Shown here in pieces: positions 1 through 9,350 of a DNA stretch of 64,000 nucleotides. The notes under the pieces were generated by a model that did no database searches, had not been told where the DNA came from, and saw only the letters and a list, made by a program, of their open reading frames with translations. A program made the translations under genes and the position numbers. The stretch covers positions 26,084 through 90,083 of the forward strand of contig NZ_BJZV01000019.1 of assembly GCF_007992215.1 (NCBI RefSeq), read 5' to 3'. The stretch's first letter is position 1; each line of letters begins with the position of its first letter. The DNA comes from Methylobacterium gnaphalii (GTDB lineage Bacteria > Pseudomonadota > Alphaproteobacteria > Rhizobiales > Beijerinckiaceae).

Positions 1-2736
1 CGCCGCTATGCCGGCCTCGAACACTGGATGCCGCTCTTCTACGAGCATCTCGACACGCTGTTCGACTATGTCGGCGGCGTGCCGCTGATCTTCGACGCGC
101 AGGCCGAGGACGCGGCCGCCGAGCGGCTCTCGCTGATCCAGGACTATTTCCAGGCTCGCGACGAGGCCCAGAAGACGCCGCAGGCCGGTGTCGCCCCCTA
201 CAAGCCGCTGCCGCCGCGCGCGCTCTACCTCACGCCGAACGAGCTGAAGGAGCGCATCGCCACGGTTGCCGTCGCCCGGCTCACCCCCTTCGCGCAGCCG
301 GAATCCAGCGAGCGCGCGGTGATCGATTGCGGCGCCAGGGCCGGCCGGAACTTCGCGCCGGAGCGCGCCGACGAGGCGGCCAGCGTCTTCGATGCGGCGG
401 TCGCCCACATCAAGGATCTGCAAGCGTCCGGTCATCACGTGATCCTCGGATCCTGGTCCGACGGCTCGCGCGACCGGCTCTGCGGCGTGCTCTCCGACCA
501 CGGCCTGAAGAAGCCCGTCGCCATCAACACGCTCACGGCCGTGAACGCGCTCAAGCGCGGGACCGACGTGGCGGTGGCTGTCTGGGGCCTCGAATCCGGC
601 TTCGTCATCGACCGGCTCGCCGTCGTCTCCGAAGGCGACATCCTCGGCGACCGGCTGGTGCGCCAGAAGCGCAAGTCGAAGCGCCCGCAGGACGTGATCC
701 TGGAGGTGCAGGCGCTGCAGCCGGGCGACCTCGTCGTGCATGCCGACCACGGCATCGGCCGCTTCGTGACGCTGAAGACTGTGCATGCCGCCGGCACGCC
801 GCACGATTGCCTGGAGATCCAGTACGCCACCGGCCTGCTCTTGCTGCCGGTGGAGAATATCGAGCTGCTGACCCGCTACGGCTCCGAGGATTCGGAGGTG
901 GCGCTGGACCGCCTCGGCGGCAGCGGCTGGCAGGCCCGCAAGGCCCGGATGAAGAAGCGCATCCTCGAAATGGCCGGCGCCCTCATCAAGGTCGCGGCCC
1001 AGCGCTTCGTGAAGCAGGCCCCGCGCCTGCACCCGCCGGAGGGGCTCTACGGCGAGTTCGCCTCGCGTTTCCAGTTCGAGGAGACCGAGGACCAGCAGAA
1101 CGCCATCGACGCGGTGCTCGACGACCTGAATGCCGGCCGCCCGATGGACCGCCTGGTCTGCGGCGATGTCGGCTTCGGCAAGACCGAGGTGGCGCTCCGC
1201 GCCGCCTTCGCGGCTGCGATCTCAGGCAAGCAGGTCGCCGTCATCGTGCCGACGACGCTGCTCGCCCGCCAGCACTACCGCAATTTCGCCGAACGCTTCA
1301 AAGGCCTGCCGGTGCAGGTGGCGCAGCTCTCGCGCTTCGTCTCGGCCGGCGACATGCGCCAGACCCGGGCCGGGCTCGCCGACGGCACCGTCGACATCGT
1401 CGTCGGCACCCACGCGCTCCTGGCCAAGAACGTCTCGTTCAAGAATCTCGGCCTCATCATCGTCGACGAGGAGCAGCATTTCGGCGTCTCCCACAAGGAG
1501 CGGCTGAAGACGCTGCAGGCCGACGTCCACGTGCTGACGCTCTCAGCCACGCCGATCCCGCGCACGCTGCAGCTCGCCATGACCGGCGTGCGCGAGCTCT
1601 CGATCATCGCGACGCCCCCGGTGGACCGCCTCGCGGTGCGTACCTTCGTGACGCCGTTCGATCCGCTGCTCATCCGCGAGGCGCTGCTGCGCGAGCGCTA
1701 CCGGGGCGGGCAATCCTTCTACGTGGTGCCCCGCATCGAGGACCTCGCCGAGGTCAAACGCTTCCTCGACCAGGAGATGCCCGAGACCACGGTCGCGGTC
1801 GCCCACGGTCAGATGGCCGCCGGGCAGCTGGAGGACGTCATGACCGCCTTCTACGAGGGCAAGTACGACGTGCTGCTCTCGACGACGATCGTCGAATCGG
1901 GGCTCGACATCCCCACCGCCAACACGCTGATCGTGCACCGGGCCGACATGTTCGGCCTTGCCCAGCTCTACCAGCTGCGCGGGCGCGTCGGCCGTTCGAA
2001 GGCGCGCGCCTACGCCCTGTTCACGACGCCGGCCAACCGCCAGCTCACCACGCAGGCCGAGCAGCGCCTCAAGGTGCTGCAGACGCTCGACACGCTCGGC
2101 GCCGGGTTCCAGCTCGCCTCCCACGACCTCGACATCCGCGGCGCCGGCAATCTCCTGGGCGACGAGCAGTCCGGCCACATCAAGGAGGTCGGCTACGAGC
2201 TCTACCAGCAGATGCTGGAGGATGCCGTCACGGCCCTGAAGGCCGGCATCGAGGAGCCGGAGGAGGAGGCCTGGTCGCCGACCATCGCGCTCGGCGCGCC
2301 GGTCACGATTCCCGAGGATTATGTCGAGGACCTCACCGTTCGGCTGGGCCTCTATCGCCGCCTCTCGACGCTGGAGAGCGATGCCGAACTCGAGAGCTTC
2401 GGCGCCGAGCTGATCGACCGGTTCGGCAAGCTGCCGCCCGAGGTGGAGCAACTCCTCAAGATCGTGACCATCAAGCTGCTCTGCCACGAGACCAATATCG
2501 AGAAGGTCGAGGCTGGCCCGAAGGGCATCGTGATCCAGTTCCGCGACCGGAAGTTCGCCAACCCGCAGGGGCTGATCGCCTACGTCACCGAGCAGGCCTC
2601 CTTCGCCAAGGTCCGGCCCGACATGAGCATCGTGTTCATCCGCGAGCTCACCAGCATCCCGGCGCGTCTCAAGGAGACCACGAATATCCTGAGAAGCCTC
2701 GCGAAGATCGCGGGGAAGGGAAAGAAAGCCGCCTGA
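1..2736 (+). CDS. mfd: Transcription-repair coupling factor Mfd (5' end outside window)
   Basis: Superfamily 2 translocase that removes RNA polymerase stalled at DNA lesions and recruits UvrA. The reading frame is already open at base 1, so the gene begins upstream; about 911 residues are visible of a usual length near 1,150, and the missing part is mainly the N-terminal UvrB-like region. Visible in order: the RNA polymerase-interacting (CarD-like) domain around residue 242 (VVHADHGIGRF), Walker A GDVGFGKTE near 388, DEEQ box near 489, the helicase C-terminal motifs (TTIVESGLDIP, QLRGRVGRS), and the C-terminal TRCF domain. The gene ends at a strong hairpin. Identity is very secure. Confidence 0.97.
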   Translation, partial: RRYAGLEHWMPLFYEHLDTLFDYVGGVPLIFDAQAEDAAAERLSLIQDYFQARDEAQKTPQAGVAPYKPLPPRALYLTPNELKERIATVAVARLTPFAQPESSERAVIDCGARAGRNFAPERADEAASVFDAAVAHIKDLQASGHHVILGSWSDGSRDRLCGVLSDHGLKKPVAINTLTAVNALKRGTDVAVAVWGLESGFVIDRLAVVSEGDILGDRLVRQKRKSKRPQDVILEVQALQPGDLVVHADHGIGRFVTLKTVHAAGTPHDCLEIQYATGLLLLPVENIELLTRYGSEDSEVALDRLGGSGWQARKARMKKRILEMAGALIKVAAQRFVKQAPRLHPPEGLYGEFASRFQFEETEDQQNAIDAVLDDLNAGRPMDRLVCGDVGFGKTEVALRAAFAAAISGKQVAVIVPTTLLARQHYRNFAERFKGLPVQVAQLSRFVSAGDMRQTRAGLADGTVDIVVGTHALLAKNVSFKNLGLIIVDEEQHFGVSHKERLKTLQADVHVLTLSATPIPRTLQLAMTGVRELSIIATPPVDRLAVRTFVTPFDPLLIREALLRERYRGGQSFYVVPRIEDLAEVKRFLDQEMPETTVAVAHGQMAAGQLEDVMTAFYEGKYDVLLSTTIVESGLDIPTANTLIVHRADMFGLAQLYQLRGRVGRSKARAYALFTTPANRQLTTQAEQRLKVLQTLDTLGAGFQLASHDLDIRGAGNLLGDEQSGHIKEVGYELYQQMLEDAVTALKAGIEEPEEEAWSPTIALGAPVTIPEDYVEDLTVRLGLYRRLSTLESDAELESFGAELIDRFGKLPPEVEQLLKIVTIKLLCHETNIEKVEAGPKGIVIQFRDRKFANPQGLIAYVTEQASFAKVRPDMSIVFIRELTSIPARLKETTNILRSLAKIAGKGKKAA

Positions 2737-2778
2737 AACGAAAAAGGCGGACCTCCTGGCCCGCCCGTCATCGTTTCG
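2735..2778. terminator. Hairpin terminator after mfd
   Basis: GAAACGA and TCGTTTC form the outer arms, and GGCGG pairs with CCGCC inside. It begins at the mfd stop codon and lies between mfd (+) and the convergent receiver-like gene (-), so it could stop transcription from both sides. Confidence 0.6.
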
Positions 2779-2791
2779 TTGCCCGAGGGCC

Positions 2792-3133
2792 CTAGAGTTC
2801 AGGCTCGTTGAGCACGTAGGGCCCGATGCGACTCTTGAGATCGACCGGAGCACCGGCTGGCATTGATTCGCCATCCATCTCGATGACGGGGATGCCGCCG
2901 CGCTTCATCCGCTCACGCAGACGGGCCGCGAGGCGCTCGTAGGCGGCGTCGCGACGATGGGAGCTTTGGAGGACGACGGCGGCGGGCCGCGCGATCACGT
3001 CGAGCACGTCGTCGCAGGCTTCGATCGAAGCGGTGACGCTGGCATAACCGAGCCCTGCGAGGTCGGCGGCCAGGGAATGGTCGGCGAGGCGGACGCCGTC
3101 GTCGACGACTAGCACTTGCTGCAGCGCACCCAT
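2792..3133 (-). CDS. Degenerate response-regulator receiver-like protein
   Basis: A 113-residue protein starting MGALQQVLVVDDG. The open frame extends upstream to 3184, but this ATG places the first beta strand at the N-terminus as in normal receiver domains. The acidic pair of a receiver (VLVVDD) is present. Where the phosphoacceptor aspartate should end the third strand, the sequence reads AAVVLQSS with no Asp, so canonical phosphorylation is unlikely. No output domain follows. It may be a pseudo-receiver with a protein-binding role, or a decaying gene. No kinase is adjacent. Family assignment rests on fold pattern only. Confidence 0.6.
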   Translation of the reverse strand: MGALQQVLVVDDGVRLADHSLAADLAGLGYASVTASIEACDDVLDVIARPAAVVLQSSHRRDAAYERLAARLRERMKRGGIPVIEMDGESMPAGAPVDLKSRIGPYVLNEPEL

Positions 3134-3406
3134 AAGCGTTGCTGATACCTCAGATAGCCGGCCCAGGAAAGGGCCGCAGCGCAATAACTCCCATGGCCAC
3201 GATTGGTTCGCGGGCCGTATTCGTCGCGAAACGATGCGACATCAGGGGTAGGCGAAAGGTGAACCAAAGTGCCAGATCGGACTGATTCGGCTGCGACCAC
3301 CACCGAACGGCCTCTGCAATCGCCTGATAAAATTGAGAAAATTTTCAAGCCACATCAAAGCAGTGGGCAGCGGCGTCATGCAGGCATGTGCAGGACGGTG
3401 TGAAGG

Positions 3407-4747
3407 TCAAGCCTGTCCGGAAGAGCCGAGGACAGTACCGAGAGCATGGCCCGCTTCCGAGACGAGCGCCGTGGCAAGCCCTGCCGCAACCACTGGTACG
3501 TAGGGGCTCGGCCGCCATGCCTCGGCCGGCTCGGGAGCCGGAATTCCGCGATGCAGCGGGGCGCAAGCACAGGCTTGCCCCCAAAAGGCGAGGCGGCCTT
3601 CGCCGTCTCGGCGGATGGCGATCAGTGATTCGGGCAGGGCAAGGCGCTCGGGCGCGGCCAGGACGAGGGCGAGATCGCGCGCCGTGCCGCGGCGGCCGGA
3701 CAGGATCGCGGTCTCGTCGAAGGCGACGGTCTCGATCACGGCCTCGACGCGCAGCGCCTGATCGGGCCGGCGGCTGCGGTTGGGGAAGCGGACGGGCGCC
3801 CGATGGGCCAGGCCGACCGAGCGCAGGGTCGAGGGCAGGGTGCGTCCGGCGAGGTTGGCTTCCAGGAAGCCGGGGGCAACGAGGTGGGTCGGCATCTCGC
3901 GCGCCAGGGCCGTGGCGAAGGCTGCCCCGTCGAAGAGCGGCAGGGTTTCGAGGCTCGCCCCCGAGACCAGCGCCGCAGCGAGCCCGGTGGCGAGGCCGCG
4001 CAGGTCGTGCGGCCCGATCAGGCTCAGGATGCGCTCGTCGGGTTCGACGCGCGTGGCCACGAGATGCGCCGTCGCGGCCGCGACCAGGGAGCCGAAGCCG
4101 CGATGGACCGGCCGGCCGGGATCGCCCGCAACGAAGCTGACGATGCCGGTGCCGGCGGGCGCGTGAGCGGGTGCTGCGCCCGGCTCATTCGAGGCGGCGG
4201 CGCGCTCGTCGAGCACCATGCCGTCGAGATTGATCACGCCGTCCGGCACGTCCGGCCCGAATGCCGCGACGTAGCGCAGCCCGAAATAGCGCGCGGCGAC
4301 CGCGCAGATCCGCTCGGCGGGCGCCGCCATGCCGAGGCGGGACTGGGTAAGGATCGCAGAGACCCCGACGCCCTGAACGGCGGCGACGAGGGTGTCCTCG
4401 TCCCAGGCGACGGGCAGGAGGCAAGGGGTATGGCCGGCGGCTTCCACTGCGAGCAGGGCGAGCGCGCTCTCTGCGCTGCCGGGCAGGCACAGACCGATCC
4501 GGCTTCCGGGTGGAAGCCGCCAGCCGCGCAGGCCGCGAGCGAGCCGGTCGACGATTTCGGCGGCGGCGGCGTAGGTCCAGGTGATCGCGGGCCGGCCGCT
4601 CCAGAGCGGCTTGTCGGCCGGATCGATCAGGGCGATGCGGTCCGGATGGCGCCGGGCGGTCATGCGCAGCAGCGCGCCGAGCCCGATCCGCGCCATCACG
4701 GGCGTACCCAGCGTCTCAGCCCCCGTGACAGCCCAATGCGCAGACAC
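3407..4747 (-). CDS. Divergent AMP-dependent synthetase/ligase-like protein
   Basis: A 446-residue protein that follows the adenylate-forming (ANL) large-domain pattern: an N-terminal RMTARRHPDRIALID segment and an ITWTYAAAAEIVDRLARGL segment as in acyl-CoA synthetases. The phosphate-binding loop, normally (S/T)SGTTGxPKG, reads SFVAGDPGRPVHRG, and the C-terminal lid domain with its catalytic lysine is missing (typical family length 500-650). It is therefore probably catalytically altered or inactive. The first codon is GTG; an ATG at 4694-4696 (MARIGLG) is an alternative start. Substrate unknown. Confidence 0.65.
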   Translation of the reverse strand: MSAHWAVTGAETLGTPVMARIGLGALLRMTARRHPDRIALIDPADKPLWSGRPAITWTYAAAAEIVDRLARGLRGWRLPPGSRIGLCLPGSAESALALLAVEAAGHTPCLLPVAWDEDTLVAAVQGVGVSAILTQSRLGMAAPAERICAVAARYFGLRYVAAFGPDVPDGVINLDGMVLDERAAASNEPGAAPAHAPAGTGIVSFVAGDPGRPVHRGFGSLVAAATAHLVATRVEPDERILSLIGPHDLRGLATGLAAALVSGASLETLPLFDGAAFATALAREMPTHLVAPGFLEANLAGRTLPSTLRSVGLAHRAPVRFPNRSRRPDQALRVEAVIETVAFDETAILSGRRGTARDLALVLAAPERLALPESLIAIRRDGEGRLAFWGQACACAPLHRGIPAPEPAEAWRPSPYVPVVAAGLATALVSEAGHALGTVLGSSGQA

Positions 4748-5132
4748 CTGGACGCATCTCCGATCCTGTCCCAGGTGATGGCGCGGTTATGGTTAAGCGG
4801 ACGTTAAACACCGCCCTCGAGGGGTGTCGCCGAACCGGCCAGGGCGCGACCATCGCGGCCGCCTGCGCTCTTCCGATTCGGCCCGCATGAGTGTACGGCG
4901 CAGACGTCATGCCTTCGCCTCATTACGGGGGGAAAGCAGGCCGCGCGATCATTCGACAGGGCAGTGGGTTAGCTGAGCCAGCGCCTCAATGCCCGCGAAG
5001 GTCCGGCTTTTCGTGACGGGGCCGACCCGTCGCCGGATGGCCGGATCGCACCAGTCCCGCTGGTCTCCGGACAGCAACGTGCGTCACCACAGCCGCACCA
5101 CGAAGCGACGATTCGAATCCGTTGAAGGGGTC
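4748..5132. other. Intergenic region between divergent genes, no gene seen
   Basis: 385 bases between the ANL-like gene (-) and the IalB gene (+). Short ORFs here lack a ribosome binding site and plausible composition. It should contain both divergent promoters, but I cannot point to convincing -35/-10 pairs. Confidence 0.5.
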
Positions 5133-5918
5133 ATGAAGCCGATGTTCCTTGCAAACCGTCCCGCGCGCCCGCTGCGCATGGCCGCGCTCATCGCCCTGGC
5201 GGGCCTCGGCGCCGGCCTTGCCAGCCCGTCCTTCGCCCAGGGCAACAAGAAGGCCGCTCCGGCGGCTCCCGCGCCTGCTGCCCCGGCCCCTGCCGCTCCC
5301 GGCGCCCAGCCGGCTCAGGGTGCTGCCCAGCAGGCTGGCCCGCAGATCATCGCCGTCAAGTCCGAGCCAAGCCAGGACAAGTGGACCAAGGTTTGCGGCA
5401 ACGACAAGAACTCGGGCACCGACGTCTGCTACACCACCCGCGACTTCGTCTCGGATAACGGCCAGCCGGTTCTCGCAACCGCGGTCTACGACATGAAGAA
5501 CGCGGCCCAGAAGCAGGAGGTCAAGGTCGTCCGCTTCCTGCTGCCCCTCGGCCTGATGCTCGCCCCGGGTATCCGCTTCAACGTCGACGGCAAGGAGCTC
5601 ACCGCGGGCAAGTTCGCGGTCTGCTTCCCCAACGGCTGCTTCGCCGAGGCCGGCGGCGTCTCGGCCGAGTTCATGAACGCGCTCAAGAAGGGCACCACGC
5701 TCAACGTCGCGGTTCAGAACCAGACCCAGAAGGAAGTCATCTTCGCGGTGCCGCTCGCCGGCTTCGGCGCGGCCTTCGACGGCCCGGCCATGGACCCGAA
5801 GGTGCTCGAGGAGCAGCAGAAGAAGCTGCAGGCCGAGCTCGAGAAGAAGAGCGACGACATGCGCAAGAAGCTCGAGAGCCAGGGCGGCGCGGCTGCAAAC
5901 GCTGCACCGAAGCCGTAA
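5133..5918 (+). CDS. Invasion-associated locus B (IalB) family periplasmic protein
   Basis: A 261-residue exported protein. The start ATG has AAGGGG just upstream and gives an ideal signal peptide (basic stretch, hydrophobic MAALIALAGLGAGLA, cleavage near SFAQ at residue 35). An Ala/Pro-rich linker follows (about 40-65), then the IalB fold with the pairs KVCGNDK, TDVCYTT and AVCFPNGCF, whose cysteines probably form disulphides. The C-terminus is a charged predicted coiled coil. IalB proteins are known from Bartonella invasion but are widespread in free-living Hyphomicrobiales, where they are general envelope proteins of unclear function. A monocistronic unit followed by two hairpins. Confidence 0.85.
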   Translation: MKPMFLANRPARPLRMAALIALAGLGAGLASPSFAQGNKKAAPAAPAPAAPAPAAPGAQPAQGAAQQAGPQIIAVKSEPSQDKWTKVCGNDKNSGTDVCYTTRDFVSDNGQPVLATAVYDMKNAAQKQEVKVVRFLLPLGLMLAPGIRFNVDGKELTAGKFAVCFPNGCFAEAGGVSAEFMNALKKGTTLNVAVQNQTQKEVIFAVPLAGFGAAFDGPAMDPKVLEEQQKKLQAELEKKSDDMRKKLESQGGAAANAAPKP

Positions 5919-5932
5919 GGCCCGAGCCTTCG

Positions 5933-5960
5933 CCCTCGACCTGAGATTTCGGGTCGAGGG
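5933..5960 (+). terminator. Hairpin downstream of the IalB gene
   Basis: CCCTCGACC and GGTCGAGGG form a perfect 9-bp stem with a 10-nt loop, 14 bases after the stop codon. There is no long U tract, so it may act with the stronger palindrome just downstream. Confidence 0.5.
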
Positions 5961-5973
5961 GGATCACACCAGG

Positions 5974-6015
5974 ATACGAAAAAGGCCGGGCAGCGCTGCC
6001 CGGCCTTTTTCGTAT
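5974..6015. terminator. Perfect 42-bp palindrome, bidirectional terminator
   Basis: A 21-bp perfect inverted repeat with no loop bases, centred at 5994/5995. It has a GC core (GGCCGGGCAGC) flanked by A5 on the left and T5 on the right, so each strand gives a stem followed by a U tract. It separates the convergent IalB (+) and hspQ (-) genes. Confidence 0.85.
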
Positions 6016-6033
6016 TCTAGGATCTTGGATCGC

Positions 6034-6387
6034 TCAGTTCGCCTGGCCGGCCCGCACCCGGTAGGCCCCATCCGGCGCCCGGTCGAACACCTCCGGGATG
6101 CCGGCGTGGCGCAGGGCCTCGCCCGACATGTCCGGCACGAGGTTCTGCTCCGAGACGTAAGCGATGTACTCGCTGTCCGCATTCTCGGCGAGCAGGTGGT
6201 AGAAGGGCTGGTCCTTGCGCGGCCGCACCTCCTCCGGGATCGCCTCCCACCATTCCTCGGTGTTGGCGAATTCCGGGTCGACGTCGAACACGACGCCGCG
6301 GAACGGATAGATTCGGTGACGGACCACCGCTCCGAGGTTGAACTTGGCGGTTCTGATCAGGTCTTCGGGCATCGCAGTATCGGCCAT
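6034..6387 (-). CDS. hspQ: Heat shock protein HspQ (hemimethylated-DNA-binding YccV family)
   Basis: A 117-residue cytoplasmic protein of normal family length. Recognised by AKFNLGAVVRHRIYPFRGVV, FDVDPEF, the PEEVRPRKDQPFYHLL core and the YVSEQNL strand. In enterobacteria HspQ binds hemimethylated oriC DNA, is heat induced and acts as a specificity enhancer of Lon protease; the role here is inferred from family. It ends against the 42-bp palindrome. No sigma-32 promoter was identified by eye. Confidence 0.92.
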   Translation of the reverse strand: MADTAMPEDLIRTAKFNLGAVVRHRIYPFRGVVFDVDPEFANTEEWWEAIPEEVRPRKDQPFYHLLAENADSEYIAYVSEQNLVPDMSGEALRHAGIPEVFDRAPDGAYRVRAGQAN

Positions 6388-6444
6388 GGTCGATAAATAG
6401 GCCGGCTCATCGTTCGTGTCACCCGATCCCAGCCTGCGACAGGA

Positions 6445-7494
6445 TCACGGCAGCTTGTAGACCTTTGCCAGCTCCGGGTCCTTGTCGGCGACGAGTCGTG
6501 CGAGGTCGACGATGACCTTGGCCTGTTTCCAGGTGGCATCGTCCTGCATCTTGCCGTCGAGCATCACCGCGCCAGTGCCGTCGGGCATCGCCTCGACGAT
6601 GCGGGCGGCGAAATTCACCTCGTCGGGATCGGGCGCGAACACCTTCTTGGCAATGGCGACTTGGCTCGGATGCAGCGTCCAGGCGCCGGCGCAGCCCATC
6701 AGGAAGGCGTTGCGGAACTGGACCTCACAGGCCGCGGCGTCCGAAAAATCGCCGAACGGACCGTAGAAGGCCTTGATGCCGTTGGCGGCGCAGGCATCGA
6801 CCATGCGGGCGATGGTGTAGTGCCAGAGGTCCTGCTGGGCCGAGACGCGGGCCTCTTCGCCCCGGGCGTCGGCGATGACGCGGTACTCGGGATGACCGCC
6901 GCCGACGCGGGTGGTCTTCATGCCGCGGGACGCCGCGAGATCGGCCGGGCCGAGGCTCATGCCGTGCATGCGCGGGGAGGCGCAGGCGATGGCGTCGACA
7001 TTGGCGACACCCTCGGCCGTCTCCAGAATGGCGTGGACCAGGATCGGCTTCTCGACCTTGTGGCGCGCCTCGAGCTGGGCGAGCAGCTGGTCGATGTAGT
7101 GAATGTCCCAAGGCCCCTCGACCTTCGGCACCATGATCACGTCGAGCTTGTTGCCGATCTCGGCCACGAGCTCGAACAGGTCGTCGAGAATCCAGGGCGA
7201 GTTCAGGGCGTTGATGCGGGTCCAGAGGCCGGTGCCAGTCTTGGCGAAGTCGACCTCCTTGCCCATGGCAATGAAGCCTTTGCGCGCGGCCTCCTTCTGA
7301 TCTGCCGGCACCGCGTCCTCAAGGTTGCCGAGCACCACGTCGACGGTCGCGGCGAGATCGCCGACCTTGGCGCGAACCTTCTCGTTGTGCGGCGGCACGA
7401 AGTGGATCATCCGCTCCAGCTTCACCGGAAGCTCGCGGAACGGCTCGGGGGCCCCGGCGGCGAGCGGCTGGAAGAAGCGGCGCGGAAGTTTCAT
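6445..7494 (-). CDS. Malyl-CoA / beta-methylmalyl-CoA lyase family (HpcH/HpaI, CitE-like)
   Basis: A 349-residue TIM-barrel C-C lyase of the CitE/HpcH group. [16 protein letters not shown] holds the acidic residues near the metal site, VIMVPKVEG the next strand, [10 protein letters not shown] the metal-binding glutamate, and [12 protein letters not shown] the following loop. The N-terminus ([19 protein letters not shown]) matches the Chloroflexus trifunctional malyl/beta-methylmalyl/citramalyl-CoA lyase rather than the shorter serine-cycle MclA. In C1-assimilating Methylobacterium such enzymes fit the serine cycle or ethylmalonyl-CoA pathway, but no pathway gene is adjacent. Substrate is inferred; a thioesterase activity is also possible. 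Confidence 0.8.
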   Translation of the reverse strand: MKLPRRFFQPLAAGAPEPFRELPVKLERMIHFVPPHNEKVRAKVGDLAATVDVVLGNLEDAVPADQKEAARKGFIAMGKEVDFAKTGTGLWTRINALNSPWILDDLFELVAEIGNKLDVIMVPKVEGPWDIHYIDQLLAQLEARHKVEKPILVHAILETAEGVANVDAIACASPRMHGMSLGPADLAASRGMKTTRVGGGHPEYRVIADARGEEARVSAQQDLWHYTIARMVDACAANGIKAFYGPFGDFSDAAACEVQFRNAFLMGCAGAWTLHPSQVAIAKKVFAPDPDEVNFAARIVEAMPDGTGAVMLDGKMQDDATWKQAKVIVDLARLVADKDPELAKVYKLP

Positions 7495-7998
7495 GCGGGT
7501 CAGCTCCGTAAGGCGCGGGTTTGTGCCTCCCGTAGTTCACCCTCGGCCTCCGCGTAAAGGCTACCCAAGTACAACCATGAGGCCATACGCGCGGCGAAGC
7601 GCTCGGCGATGATGACCACGATCTGCAAGGGACGATTGGGTTCGCCGCCGGGAGGCCGGCTCGGCGTTGCCCGCATGCGAATCAGCGAGGCCGGCAGCCG
7701 CCGGTTTCATCGGAATCGGGTGCGGTGCCGCACAGCGATGCGCGCGGTGAGCGCTGCACTGCGAAAACCTCGGAACTGGCCGATGGCCAGAGTGTTTCTG
7801 GGTCGAGGCGGCAACGAGCGCTCAGGCGCAGATGCAAAGAGGCAGTCAGGATAAGGCAGTCGGACCGGGTGGTCCTGAACTGGTCTCCAAAAGCTTTTCT
7901 CAAGAAGGCATTTGGGAACTCTTGATGGGTCATGATTTCGTGGACATCGTATGATGGCCGTGTCGTCGTGAGACTGCTTTCGTCCCCGGGGAATCGCC
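7495..7998. other. Intergenic region, no gene seen
   Basis: 504 bases between the divergent lyase (-) and patatin (+) genes. ORFs in several frames are short and mutually overlapping, without ribosome sites. The last 150 bases are less GC-rich than the rest and probably hold the patatin promoter. No repeat or RNA structure was recognised. Confidence 0.5.
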
Positions 7999-9342
7999 AT
8001 GACTACAGAATTGACGACGATGAGCGCGAGCCGGCGCGGAGCTGTGACAGGCGCAATCCTGCTCGCCCTCGGTCTCGGTCTCAACGACGGCGCGCTCGCG
8101 CGCTCCCCGGCGCAGCACCAGCGCCCGCAAGCCGGCGAGAAGGCATCGCCGAAGCCGCAATCCCCCGATCCGCTCCAGCAGGGGAAACAGGAGCGCACGC
8201 CGTTCACGGCGCAGGAGACGGCCACCGCCAAGCCCGAGGGATTGCCCGGGCCACTGAGATTTTTCGGCGACGACCCGGCGGCCTTCCGCACTGTCATCGG
8301 CGAGGCCAAGGCGGCACATGATCCCTGGCTCGTCATCTCCGGGGGCGGCGAGAACGGTGCCTTCGCCGCCGGCATCCTCAGCGGATGGTCACAGGCCGGC
8401 GACCGTCCGGCCTTCGGCGTCATCACGGGGGTGAGCACGGGCGCGCTGATCGCACCGTTCGCCTTCGTCGGCTCCGAGGCGGATGCGGCGCTCAAGCAGA
8501 ACTACACCAAGATCACCGCCGCCGACGTGTTCGAGTTCGGAGGTACCAACGCCGCGCTGACGGATACTTGGCCGCTCAAGGAGCGAATCGAGAAGTCGGT
8601 CACGCCCGATCTGCTCAAGGCGATCGCGGCCGAGCATGCCAAGGGCCGGCGCCTCCTCGTCGCGACGACGCAGGTCGAGACCGAGCGTCCGGTCGTGTGG
8701 GACATGGGCGAGATCGCCACCCTCGCCTCTGGCGCCGATGGCCGGCAATACGGCGAGAAGGCCCTGAAGCTGTTTCGCGAGATCGTGCTCGCCTCCACCG
8801 CCGTTCCCGGCGTGTTCCCGCCCGTGATGATCGATGCCGTCACCGAGGGCGGCAAGCGTATCCAGGAGATGCATGACGACGGCGGCTCCCTGGCGCCATA
8901 CTATCTGGCACCGGCCGCAACGCTTACCGGGGCACCGGATGGCGGTTCGCCGCTTCCGGCGAGTACGGTCTATCTCGTCATCAACAACAAGCTGACGCCG
9001 GAATTCGGTCTCGTGCCGCGCACGGTGCTCGGCGTGCTCAGCGGCACCGTGTCGGCGGCGATCAAGGCGCAGACGCAGAGCGCTCTCGCGATCACCCGGG
9101 CCTACGCCGCCCGGACGCATCTCGACCTTCGCGTCGCCGAGATCGATGCCCGCTTCGACAAGACCTCGCCGGGTCCCTTCGACCCGAAATACATGAAGGC
9201 CCTTTTCGAGCATGGCGAGGCCCTGGCGAAGGCTGGCAAGGCCTTCCCGGAGGCCCGGATTGCCTCGCCGAAGGGGCGCTCCGACATTGTGAAGGGCGCC
9301 GAGACCATACCGCTGGATGATCGCACCCTCGCGCAGCGCTGA
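7999..9342 (+). CDS. Patatin-like phospholipase family protein, exported
   Basis: A 447-residue protein with an N-terminal signal-like segment (AVTGAILLALGLGL, residues 15-28) and a Pro/Lys-rich linker to about residue 80. The patatin domain follows: oxyanion loop SGGGENGAFAAG (114-125), nucleophile elbow GVSTG with Ser146, and the catalytic Asp in HDDGG near 294. It is expected to hydrolyse acyl esters of lipids in the periplasm or at the membrane. Starts at ATG; the nearby upstream bases give only a weak ribosome site. Nothing in the neighbourhood defines the substrate. Confidence 0.85.
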   Translation: MTTELTTMSASRRGAVTGAILLALGLGLNDGALARSPAQHQRPQAGEKASPKPQSPDPLQQGKQERTPFTAQETATAKPEGLPGPLRFFGDDPAAFRTVIGEAKAAHDPWLVISGGGENGAFAAGILSGWSQAGDRPAFGVITGVSTGALIAPFAFVGSEADAALKQNYTKITAADVFEFGGTNAALTDTWPLKERIEKSVTPDLLKAIAAEHAKGRRLLVATTQVETERPVVWDMGEIATLASGADGRQYGEKALKLFREIVLASTAVPGVFPPVMIDAVTEGGKRIQEMHDDGGSLAPYYLAPAATLTGAPDGGSPLPASTVYLVINNKLTPEFGLVPRTVLGVLSGTVSAAIKAQTQSALAITRAYAARTHLDLRVAEIDARFDKTSPGPFDPKYMKALFEHGEALAKAGKAFPEARIASPKGRSDIVKGAETIPLDDRTLAQR

Positions 9343-9350
9343 ACCCTCGG

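Noticed and set aside
7682..8495. Minus-strand ORFs upstream of and over the patatin gene
   Set aside because: They overlap the well-supported patatin reading frame and have no ribosome site or recognisable domain.
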